This document shows positions 11,040 to 22,747 of a DNA stretch of 64,000 nt, piece by piece. The notes beneath the pieces were generated by a model. That model saw nothing but the letters and a program-made list of their open reading frames with translations, ran no database searches and had not been told where the DNA came from. How positions within the stretch are numbered: the stretch's first letter is position 1; each line of letters starts with the position of its first letter. Origin of the DNA: Chaetoderma sp. LZ-2023a. Taxonomy: Eukaryota > Mollusca > Caudofoveata > Chaetodermatida > Chaetodermatidae. Position numbers and translations under genes: made by a program. The stretch lies in the NCBI GenBank assembly GCA_034401795.1, contig CM067373.1, positions 89,486,996 through 89,550,995 of the forward strand. The letters are read 5' to 3'.

Positions 11040-11421
11040 AGCTCACATACAGGCCTAACATACAGAGCTAAGATCATAGGCAACTGTCAGACGAGGAACA
11101 TCGTCTACCTACTAACTTGCAACAAATGTAAGAAAGAGTATGTAGGAGAAACGCTACACACCTTCAAAATCAGAATCCAAGAACATCTGAGATCGAAATC
11201 AAACCGCCATAGGAATGAATGATACGACACACCCGACTCCAAGCATTTCAATATACATGGACATTCTAGAACTGACATGCAGTCCAGAATTATCCAGGTA
11301 CTGTAACTCTCATCAGACCCGGATGATGAGAACGCCACCCCATGGAGAAAACAGAAAGAATGTCATTGGATACACCAGCTCCACACAATGGAGCCTATAG
11401 GCGTAAACCTAGCAGGATAAG
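11040..11421 (+). pseudogene. Penelope-like element GIY-YIG endonuclease domain, broken
   Basis: Plus-strand reading gives GNCQTRNIVYLLTCNKC, then KKEYVGETLHTFKIRIQEHL. This is the GIY-YIG nuclease core (the V-Y and Y-V-G segments followed by the arginine-bearing helix) that follows the RT in endonuclease-containing Penelope-like elements. The same frame continues through a TGA near 11217 and a TAA near 11302 to TPWRKQKECHWIHQLHTMEP and GVNLAG, the usual end of the domain. No RT of this copy is present upstream, so it is a 5'-truncated, decayed copy on the strand opposite to the RT remnant at 2869-3931. Confidence 0.8.
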
Positions 11422-11605
11422 GGAGGCCTCTCCCCTGGACCAACACGCCAACCACGGGCGGACACGCCCAGTACGTTGTTATTAACCAATTACTTAGTTA
11501 GCAATTGAGGTAAATCCTAACATAATTAGTTCAATACACACAGGCTACAGACTGCCAATGACAAAATAATGTTAGAAAACAAGTAGGGATCGTTACAAAC
11601 CGTAC

Positions 11606-11783
11606 CTGGAGCACAAATGGTTCATTATGTGATCCATTGAATAATAGCAAAATTAAAACTGCAATCTTGTCATCACACACATTAACCACATCTTGGCTAA
11701 TAGTGATGTCTGGGAATGTTCCTGTTGGCATATTGACAATTTTCAGAGCAAAATTTCTGATCAAACGATATTGTGACATAGCT
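11606..11783 (-). CDS. Candidate internal exon of an unrecognised gene
   Basis: On the minus strand an AG at 11784-11785 is followed by an open frame to CTCCAG at 11606 and the donor gtacgg. The translation contains SQYRLIRNFALKIVNMPTG, then TFPDITISQDVVNVCDDKI and AVLILLLFNGSHNEPFVLQ. It looks like an alpha-helical repeat or scaffold protein but I do not recognise the family. It ends in phase 0, compatible with the terminal exon candidate at 6375-6533. The gene would lie head-to-head with SRP14, whose visible exons start at 12968. Confidence 0.5.
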
Positions 11784-12967
11784 CTTGGTTGTTGTGAGAT
11801 ATGAAAACAGTATTTGCAGCAGAAATTGCAACAGTAGGGGAAATTAGGTGGAAGTAACCATCATCACCAAGCATGGAGACCATTTGTGGAGTTGGCCTAG
11901 TACCTGATAAGCTATTTTCCACGATAACCAATCATGGCAATGTAATAAGGATAATTAGTCCACCTGTGACATAGGAATGAAAGGAACAAGATTGTTTCTC
12001 ATCTTTTTCAGATCTTAGCCATTCATAGTTTGTGAAAAATAACCTTTCCAGATAATTAAACAATCTGATACCCAATATTACCAATATTGCTGGGATGGGG
12101 GTTTCGTGTCATAAGCGTCATATGTAAAGCAGTGTTAATCTGGAAATAAGTGATGAGGATCAGATTATTAAGTAATTCCAAAATGCTTACAATTTGTTTT
12201 GTTAGCCTTTTCAGATGTGGTTGTCTTCTTTAATTAGTGTTTTCAATTGAATTTGTTAAGATTTTACACATTTCACAATGATTGTTGAACTTCATTTAAG
12301 TATGAGTTAATTTCTTAATGAAATAGTTTTATGATTTACAGTAAAAGTTCCTATATAAAAGATATTGTAAAAGTAATACAAGAAAATCTTAACTTATGAC
12401 ATTGAAACCTACACATGTATCAGGTTTTCAAATTAAGAGGCATTGAAATCAAGAAAATTTACATTAGATGAGTTATCTACAAATAACATCTAGGCAAAAC
12501 AAAGTAGGCTTTTTACTGAATAATTCACATACTGTTGATAGGATATATACTAAATCTCATTCTGAGGCTCAAATGATGTATGTTCGTTGCCATGACGTTA
12601 ACATGTTTATGGCCTTAGTGACATTGCAAATACGGTAAGTACATTTTTCTGAAATAAATTTTGTTTCCAATACACCTCCTTGGGCTAAACCACTGAGAAA
12701 AGAAACATTATGACATGCTTTATAGTTAAGCAGAAATACCTAATCAAATAATATTATTTTGTGCAAAGCGTACGTCCATTACCGCAGAATTGCCCTTCTG
12801 ATTCAAATGGACCACAGTAGTTTTACATTAGTGATCCATCCATATGTGAACCAGGCCTACAGATCACAGGATCGGTGGTTTATTTCCAGCCCTGATATTT
12901 GAAAGTTGTTAGTTGATAAACAATGGGAGGATTGCAATATTATTATTTGCAATATTATTATTTTCAG
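11784..12967. other. Possible shared upstream region of divergent genes
   Basis: This lies between the minus-strand exon candidate and the first visible SRP14 exon. SRP14 exon 1 (a short one encoding about MVLL-E) should be here or further left, but no convincing ATG-to-donor segment was found. No CpG-rich promoter block is evident. Confidence 0.3.
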
Positions 12968-13040
12968 TTTCTCAGTGAGTTAACACGCCTGTTCCAAAAG
13001 TCTAAGACAGCGGGATCCTTGTCATTAACTATGAAAAGAT
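12968..13040 (+). CDS. SRP14: SRP14 exon encoding the first helix
   Basis: Acceptor ttttcag precedes 12968 and donor gtaagt follows 13040. It encodes FLSELTRLFQKSKTAGSLSL and TMKR plus the first base of a Tyr codon completed in the next exon. Confidence 0.9.
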
Positions 13041-16000
13041 GTAAGTAATCTCTGCGTAAATCAGCATTGATAATCTCATTATGCTAAAGTCAAAGATGAT
13101 GTTTGTTAACCATTTAATTGCCAAGATTGGTCAAGAGAATGGCAATTTTTGTAAAAATATTTTTGAGAATTTACCACTGGAACAACTGGCTCGATTATTG
13201 AGCCAGTTATTCTAGTGGTAAAATCTCAAATAGAATTTCTTTGCCTGCAAATATACACTTGAACACAAGATAGTGCTGAGGCCTGATTAGGCCGGCTTAA
13301 CCAGAAAACTGTTCGGAATAACTTTAGTCATATCTGACAAGTATTCACAATATGTACTTCATCGTGTCGGCACCATTACTAAGTTGCAGGCACTTTTATT
13401 GCCTTAGAGAGCAACATAAAACCATCAATGAAATAAAGTCAAGACTGACTACGGTTGTATTCATATGCTCAGAATTGAATGTGTTCACTATTCAGTGAAA
13501 ATTAAATTATTGCACTACTCCTAATTATAAAGCCAGGAATTTGCTACTGATCACAAACATCACAGAGATTAGGGAATTGGGATTTTCTTTTTTTTATGCT
13601 TCCACATGTATTCCTGTCAGGCCCATGATCATTTCACTGTCCATCATGAAGAGGTAGGGAGGGGTTTAGGGAGGGGTGGGGGGGGGGGGGGGGGGGTGCA
13701 GGATTCAGTTCACTATCTCACTCTTTAGTACTCTAAATCTGTTTCACTAAGCTGTCCTGATCATCATCTTTTAGTCATCATACACGCATCAAAGCTACAT
13801 GTAGATCAGGTATCCATGTGCCTCTTGTTCCTGAGTGACTATACACACACTACTTGTCATTCATTAAAGATTATAATATAAATGCTATTTTTTATAGATG
13901 ATGGTCGTCACAAACCAAAGCCTCGTTCCAGTAAGCCACATCAAGCTGAGAGCAAAGATTATAAGTGTCTAATAAGAGCAGCTTTGGGCAACAAGAAAAT
14001 TAGTACTGTGGTAATAATAATAATAATGCAACCACCCATTTGGGGGAATGGCAGGATGGAAATCTTTGAGGAATGTTGTCATTCTTAAACAAACATACAT
14101 AAGATTCTTCAGTGTTTTTTTGATAAAATTGGATTTCAGTGGGTTTTTTGATAAAATTGGATTTAAAAACCTGCTTTTGATTAAATACCTTTAAAACTAA
14201 ATCTTTTTCTAATGGGGGGGGGGGGGGTAAGTGTTTTTCACTGTTTTACAAACTTTTTCAGTGTTTTTCTTAAGTTGCCACTCTCATCTCTGAACAAAAG
14301 AGAAAGCCCACTAATTATTCTAAGAAAAATTTGACGTTTTTCCTGCCTTAGTCAGCAATGACTGTCAATAAAGTATTTTGAACTATCTTCAGCAAGTCTT
14401 ACAAAATTGACTGCCCTGCTGATTATTTTGAGAACAATTTTATTGAAAGTTGTTGCATCAACGATTTTCAGCGAAATTGTTATCAAATCTTTACCTAGTG
14501 ACAATTGTATTATCAGCTGATTATTTTCATAACAATTTGATGGAAAGATGTTGCTGCTATAGGTGGCAACATTTTTCAGTAAACTTGTTGTAAATATATT
14601 TGTTGCACCATAGGAACTATACAGCTAGTATTGAACTATGCTACACGCTTACTATGCTCCCACCTTTGAAGCCAGATGAAGAATACCTAGTGTTAGCATT
14701 ACAAGAATGATTTTATACCAAAAATTTTAGAAAATTTACGATTGGGTTGTTTTGCGGAAATCCTCATCTCTTGCTCCACAAATGGACATTCTCTGTCTGT
14801 AGATTTTATTATGTTTATCGCTGTTGAATATAACTTATTTAACTGTTATTACCACAAACTGCATTTCCAATGTGATTTTTATGCCACCTCTCTGTGGTGG
14901 CCATAATCTTTCAATATAAGTCATGTTTTTAGTTGCAATGCACAACTGGTATAAGTCTGTCAAATTTTTGACAATTTTGCCAAAGCTGCCTATGTCGCAA
15001 CTAGGGTGTTTGCACCTGTTTGTAATGCTAACTGAAAACTTTTTTTTTAATGAGCAATTTACGACAGTATGGTGAATATTTTCAAATTACTTTGTCTGGA
15101 CTCTTTTACTTACTTGGGCAGTGACAGCTTCCAGTCAGAGTAATTTCAATATATTTGGCAATTTGACATTGGTTTTCATTGAAACTATTGCCATGATGTG
15201 TATATATCCTGACTCATGCCATTCCACCCAACATGACTTCTAACATTCGGACATGGGCCAGGCGAGCTATGACAATGTTGAGAATCTTGCAATTGTCTCC
15301 TCTAAAATCAATTGGTGGAATAGAATAGCTTAGAGCGACATTGTTTTCAAAATTTCACCCGTTCCCATACAAATGGAACTCAATCATAACGGCTTATGAT
15401 TCTTCAATTTAACTGCTAAAAGTAAGGTGCATTTTGGTGCATTGTCCAAGTCATAGATTTAGACTTGGTTCCTCGACGTTGACCAGGACCTGTAATTTGA
15501 AAACAGGCTTAGTCATGCCGGCTAGTGATTGTGCTTTTATGTCAGTTATGTGCCCATAGAAATTATATTTACTTTAGCGAGTGTTTTGATCATATTTCGA
15601 ACTATTCTTCAAGTCTAAATCAATTAGAGATGTCCGCAACCAATGAAAATATTGAAGAAATTTAAGTTGTAAAATTTGACTTGGTGTCATGATTTTGAAA
15701 TTTCCGAACCATCCTGGTTCCTGTGACTGCTCCAAACATTCCTTCACAACCGAGCCACCAACATCAGGAATGAAGTCAGGATTTATTAACTTGGTAGATC
15801 ACTGATATGTACTCCTAACTGCCAAATCTGCCAAATAATGGCTACAATATACTACACATAGTGGTCGTAATCCTAAGACGAGCATAATTTAACTGTGCTA
15901 ATCTGTTGGCTCAGTTAATTTCAAGTAATGTTGGCTAGGAGTACACATATGTCTACATTAGATCATGGATGCTAGTAGATATGGGCAATGGCATAGTTTA

Positions 16001-19000
16001 CTGTCCACCACACATAGGCTTAAAATTACTATGTGTCACAATAATCTGCTTGTATTGACCCTTGCACGTAGCTTTATCGCTTAACCCTTACCACACTGAT
16101 GTCAAAATTTAAAATTTTTAATTAAATTAAAACATGAACTGGTGTTCATTTATCAACAAATTTGGTGGAAGATGTTGCTGTTGTAGACAGCAAGATGTTG
16201 CTGTTGTAGACAGCAACATCCTCCACCAAAATTGTTTAAAAATTTACACCAGTTTCTTTGCTATTGACCCAATAAGAGATAGAATATTGACGTCAGAGTG
16301 GTAAGGGTTAATAATTCTTTCTTATACTTTTCAGGTACAGCAAAAGGATGTCAACAGATTCCAATTGGTGAGTTCATATTTTGGGAAACATTAATCATTT
16401 AATCCAATTTCAGTTTTCTCAAAGAAAGTGTCTATTTGCAGACCAAGCAGTTATTTTTGAAATTTTTTCACTGGAATCACTGGCTCAGTTATCAAGCCAG
16501 TCATTCCAGTGCAAATATTTTTTATAAATATGTGTTTTAGTTCGGTAAATTTGCTTAATCTCCGTATTTGGTGTGTTATTGTCATAAGTGAAACTTAAGT
16601 TAATACATCTGACTTCTGCAAGAAAATTAGTTCCATTGTAATTCCAATTTAATTTGAAATATTCAAAGTATTTAAATAAAACAGTTTGTCTACAACCTGT
16701 CCCTTCCTGGTAAAATTGTTTTCAAACTTATCCTGAGCGCTATTTCCTCCCTTCCCCTTCTATCAATTTCCACAAAACTATAGATGTAAGCTGTTGAGTA
16801 TTTTGAAACTAATTTGACTGGGTGCTGTTGCTGCCCATGGCAGCAACAGCGCCCAGTCAAATTAGTTTCAAAATATTCAACAGAATGTTTATTAAATGGT
16901 AAACAACGTGTCGGACGATTAAGCGTTAAAGACAGAGTTTATCGAGTGATTTATGATGTCATCTTACACGTCACGTAGTTGATTATGACGTCATGATGGA
17001 TGGATAAACTTGGAAAGGTACATTTTATATCAAGACTATGTCCGTCATAAATTGTTGACCATTTCCCTGGCTGATCCAGAATATGATCCAGATATAGTAA
17101 CAGGCATGACAGGTACAATGATGAGAAATCTAACTTTGTTAATAACATTTCTTTTTACCTGCAGCGCTAGATGCAAGGGTTAATTCGAGCATTTAGTGTT
17201 TCTTATTTCTAAGACATTTTTCAATTGCCTGAATGCTTGCCCATGAGGTCACAAAGACAGCTTTCAGCAGCATTGTTTTCAAAATAAAATTTTTTCAATA
17301 ACTAGTTCTACTGGAGAAATCTTCTCCAAACTTTGGTGGGAGCTTGCCCGTGGGTTCCCAAAGATGTATACCAGTTTTGTGATAAAAAGCTAAACTCGAC
17401 AGCAACAACTTTCAACAACATTGTTGGCTCACCTGGCCTGGAAGATCAAGTGAGCTTTCCGATTTCAATTATCATTGGCGGGAAGTATCTTTAGAATATA
17501 GAGATCCAACTTTGTTCAAGTGAAGTCGATCGGCCAATTTGGCCAGTTGAATTGGCCGGTTGCCATCTTGGGATTTTGGCTGATTTTTAGAAACGTCATT
17601 AAAAATCTCCGAAACCATTTTGGGGATCAATTCAAAACTCATGAAACATCATCTATTGCAAAGGCTGAACCAAGTTTTTCAAGACAACCTGATGGGCTAA
17701 ATGTTTCGACGGCCATCTTTGATGACGTAGTTTTCGCGAAAAAAACTTCTTCAGAACCCCAGCTGAAATTTGGGAGATATGATTAGGGACTAAGGGGCAT
17801 TAATGTTTGTTCAAGGGAAGTTGAGACGTAAAAAAAACATGCATCGTGTTTGGTGGATATATTGGATTTTTTTATTTGACAGATTTTGAAGCCGAGATTG
17901 GTTTTATATAGGTTTTTGGGTATGCCGATTGGAAATTTCTACTTTCGAAACTCAGATGAATGGTTTAGTGGCCTTCTTGGATCTTTTTCCTGCCAAACAC
18001 TCCCATACTAAAGCAATAGTAAATGTAAAATAAATGTCTTCTCGAGAACCACTGGGCTGATTTCGTTTATATTTGGCGGAAAGCATCCTTACGGCATAGA
18101 AATCCAAGCTTGTTCAAAAGGAAGATGATCTTGAATTTTGGCCAATTTTTAGAAACATCTTTAAAAATCCTCAACGAAACCACTTGGGGGGATTGGTTTA
18201 AACCTCATGAAACATCATCTTGAGCAACAGCTAAAACAAGTTTGTTCAAGGGAACCTGATTAGCCAAGTGTTTCGACTGCCATCTTGGATGACCTAGTTT
18301 TCATGATAATGACTTCTCCAGTACCACTAAACAGATCTGGCTGAGATTGGGGAAATATGATTAGGGACTAAGGGCCATTCAAGTTTGTTCATAGAAAGTT
18401 GATACATCAAAAAAACATGGCCACCATGGATTGATCAAAACTTAGCATGTTTGGCTTGGATTTTTTGAAGATTTCTGAGAAAATCATATAAAAGACTACT
18501 TATTAACTACTCGGCCAATTTTAATAAATCTTGACCAAACCTTCACACAAATTAGATTGGTAAATTTGTCCAGTGTTCATCTCGTTTTGATCAGTTCTGC
18601 CAGTGGCCAATAATTCCATGCCCTTTGCACCTCTTGTTTGATCTACCTTTGACCTCATGGCCGCCCTCTTGAAAAATATCTCAATGATGCGGGTATTGAA
18701 CAAGTTTGTCTGTGTTAAAATTGGAGGACAATATCAAATCAATAGTTGTTATTACACCACAAACATCCATTACCGTTCAATCACTACTTGCTAAATCAAA
18801 CTATCTGCATTTAGCACCAGAATAAGATTTTTATGCTTGCTTTCATGCCCCCATATGCCTATGCCAACTCATCGTACCCTCACCCAGGCTTCTGGTAGAG
18901 TACACTCTCACCATAAAGCCTGCATTAGACTGGCACCTGTCTATACTCACTCCTCTAAGTCCTAGGTCAAAGTGCATGCGCAGAGGAGACTAAGAGTAAC

Positions 19001-22000
19001 ATAGAATCACTTTCAAGTTTTTCTGCTAACAGAAAGGTTTGTTTGTGGCAGTCTAAAGCTTTTTGTGCTTGCCAACCGTGTTACAGCTGTCTTTTAAGAG
19101 GATTACTTCTTATAAACATTGTGGTGGTCAACTATGCCTAACCATTTATACACTCATTAAACCCACTAAGTAGGAGTTCTACCATTCTGAAGAGTTCAGT
19201 TTATTTCTGTAATTTTCTAAACAATCTCTGAATTTGAATCTTCGTTTTCCCACCTTTTCTAGCATGTGCTTTCTCTGCCTTTGTTAGGCATTTGTTAGAG
19301 ATGGCTAGCGATTATCAGAAGCTGTATGCTTCATCTTTTCCTATTTTTTCGTTTTTAAGAAAATCGGCAGAAAAGGTGAAATGTTCGTCGTCAAAGTGTG
19401 ATCTCCTTCACACCTGTGAATTCGCATGGCACGTGTACCTTAAGTGTACCTCATGTACACCTCTCATTATGTGCGGATTTTGCAAGAGGTGGTCGCTTTG
19501 CAAAAGCTTTATTTTAAAGAGTGCTTCTGATCGCTCCCCTCCTGTTGCTGCGAAGGACAAAACAGTTTCTAGCCCTTCATAATTAGCTCCAGCAACCCTG
19601 GAAGGGGGGGGGGGGGGCCTTCCTCTAATAATCAGAATAGCTAGGTGGTAATGGCTCTTCGCTTTTTCGAGTCATTTGCTACAGTTTTAACGCAATCTTT
19701 GGATGAGCGCATTTCTTCGGCCATTCGGGCAGCGAAAGCTGATTAGTGATTCAGAAGGAGCCAGTCAGAATCCTAAAGACCACGTCCGTAAGTGGGGGAA
19801 ACCCGTGTCCCTCACTACGAGACAGGTGGCGAGCTCACCTAAGGCCAGGAAGAAGGATGACAAGAAGAGAAAGGTGGGCTCGTGCAGGCTACCAATTTCT
19901 CAAAGCCACGTAATTCTTGGGGCTAGGCAAGACCCACATGTAGTGGTGCCGGACGTGTCCAGTTCACCTATTGCCAATGTCAAAGTCACAGTGGTTCCAG
20001 TTATGCGCAAAGTTCGCCTGATTCGATTCCTGCTATTTTTTAGGATAATTTGAATGTTTCTTCTGGTCTGCGTATTTCCGGTCCATCTATTTTCTGTAAT
20101 TCGGTTGTTCCGGCTCTGCAGGACCTCAGTCAACTGCCGGTTTCCGTTTCCAGTTCCCTCTCTTCCGTTTCATATCCGACTTCCGGTTTTTGCTGCTCTT
20201 CCGGGTCTTCGTGATCCTGGTCAGCTTCCGCTTAGTGCTTCCGGTTTTCGTAGTTCTGCTTCCGGTTTTGCTGATCAATCGGGTCTGCATGATCCTAGTC
20301 AGCTTTCGGTGTTAGCTTCCGGTTCCTGTTCTTCCGCTTCCCGCTCAACTTCCGGGTTTTATGGATCACTTGGGTCTGCATGATCCTGGTCAATTTCCGG
20401 TTTCAGTTTCTGGTCTTCGCGCTTCCTTTTCCCGTGTGACTTCCGATTTGACTGATCTTCAGGGTCTTCAGGATCCTGGTCAGTTTCCGACTTCTGCTTC
20501 ACATATTTCCGATCTTTCCTTGACTTCCGGTTCACGTATTTACGGTTCCAAGATTTTTTCTGCTTCCGTTTTTCATTCATCCGGGGATAGGGTCGCTTAC
20601 GGTCCCAGGAACCTCAATTTCCGTGTTCGTTTTCTTAGGACCTAGTCATCATCTGGCCTAAGAGTTAGTCTTATTTCCGCAATTGCTTTAAAGAATCGGA
20701 ATATTTAATGGCTGAAAATCTTCAATCAGAGACATTGAGTCTTGAATTTATACAGACATTCAGCATTTATTCTTTAGCAGTAACAGTATTTCAATGTAAT
20801 TAAAGACTTCCGACTGGTTCCCATATGGGATTTTTGGTTTAGCTTATTTCATATGCACATACAGTAGGTTTAAATAGAACACTCAGGCGATAAGGCAGTT
20901 GTATTCTTCCGTCAAGCGTGTATTTTCAGTTAGTCTCAACGTTCCCATGCTTCGTTATTTAATTTTTTCTTCTTTCGGTTTTATTTTATTTTATTGATTT
21001 ATTTATTTCTCTTTCTGACTAAGTTTCTACGCATCATCTCTAGATACGTAATTTTTTCTTTCATCCGCCTTTAGATGGCCAGTTGTCTTTGAGCTGTTCA
21101 GCCTTTTCTCTCGCTCCTTTCACCTGTTATGTTGGCAGGTTGACATATTTATTTTAACCTAAGGGAGTTAATTCATTGCCATTTTGCTACCGTAATTTTT
21201 TATTCTAAATCTCGGTTTTTATTTCTTTTCCTTTTATGGGTTATTTCTCCTTTCTTAGTGTCTGTTTATTTTTGTGGACATTATTCTTGGTTCCATTCTC
21301 TTCTTGGGGTTCCCTCTCTTGATTCTATTCCTTTTCAGTGACTCAGTTTTCTTCTCTGTCATCATGGTTACGGCGAGTCATTTCGCCCTGGTTTCATTTC
21401 GCCTCCTTGTCATTTCAGCATTTTTCTTCCATTTTCGCTCTTATTTTTTCAAATTTTGGCCTATCATATAAATGTTTTATCCTTTTACTTAAGTTTGTTC
21501 TTTCCTTACATCCTGGCATCAGTTTTTCTCGGCTAGTAAATATTCATTTTTTGTTCTTTTCCTTCTACTTCCAGTAGCTGTCGATCGTCTTATCTGTCAG
21601 TTTGATTCTTCCTTTCCCTTTTTCTCATTTTCCCCTTTATTTCCTTTCATGATATTTTTCTATCTTTTTGTAGTTTTCCGGGTTTTTTCTCCTAGATCAG
21701 TGTTTATTGTGCTGATCCTTGGAGTTGTCTTTATCATATGCATGTCTATTTCATAGCTTTATTTTTTCTATAGACTTTTCTGTTTTCAGTTCCTTCTTGT
21801 CATTCTCAGTATAGTTTTCAGTTGTTTTTACTGTTCCTTGATTTCTGTCTTGTTGGGGCGGATGTGTGAGATCAGGTTTTCTGTCTTGTGGGGGTGGATA
21901 TGTGAGATCAGGTTTTCTGTCTTGTAAGTTTAATATCTTCTTAATAGCCTTAAGTCTCTTATTTTTTCTTGTCTGATTAGTAGGTGCCTTGAATTATTTT

Positions 22001-22710
22001 TATATTTTCCTTCCTCTTTTTAGTTGTTCTCATAGAGGTTCTTTACTAGGTCTTACTAGGTGCTGAGTGGTCGCAGGCTCTAGTCCTCTATAGCATCTTC
22101 TTCATGTGGCTCCTGGTTATCTGTGTGACTTCCGGTAATCAGGGCATTTTATAATTAAATAATACATCCTGGTTTCTCCAGGCCTTATCCAATCTATTTT
22201 TAAAGGCATTTAAACTGGGTGCATTAACTACATTGGTTGGCAGATTATTCCAAATATTTACTATTCTGGCTGGAAATGCTTTAAATCTTATATTCGTGTT
22301 AGATCTTTGTTTGCTTATTTTATGTTTATGTCCTCTTAATAGGCTGGATTTTTCGGTTGATAGCTTTAATTCAGGTGCTACTTCAGGATCATATATATTA
22401 TTAGCTAGTTTATATACTTCAATCATATCTGCCCTACGTCTTCGGTGTGATAATGTTGGTAACTTTAACACTCTCTTCTTTCCTTTCCTTTTAGTTGCCC
22501 TTTCAAGGCTGGGGGGGGATGTTTGCTGATATTACATTTCATTTAATTAGTCACATTTTGATGGTTGATTTACATTCTGCATCATGCAAGGCTGTATCTG
22601 AATACAATATTTTGGCGCAATTGTAATTTAGTCTTTGATCTTTATTTCTTTAGTATTATAGGGGCAATCCCTTTTTTAGGTTGCTTAGCAGGGCATCATT
22701 TATTAGGCGA

Positions 22711-22747
<37 letters not shown>

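Noticed and set aside
12607-12634. ATGGCCTTAGTG...ACG/gtaagt as SRP14 first exon
   Set aside because: Good donor, but the phase does not fit the next exon and the residues do not resemble the SRP14 N-terminus.
21274-21577. Two overlapping Phe/Leu/Ser-rich + strand ORFs
   Set aside because: Product of the pyrimidine-rich spacer; no RT or other motif.
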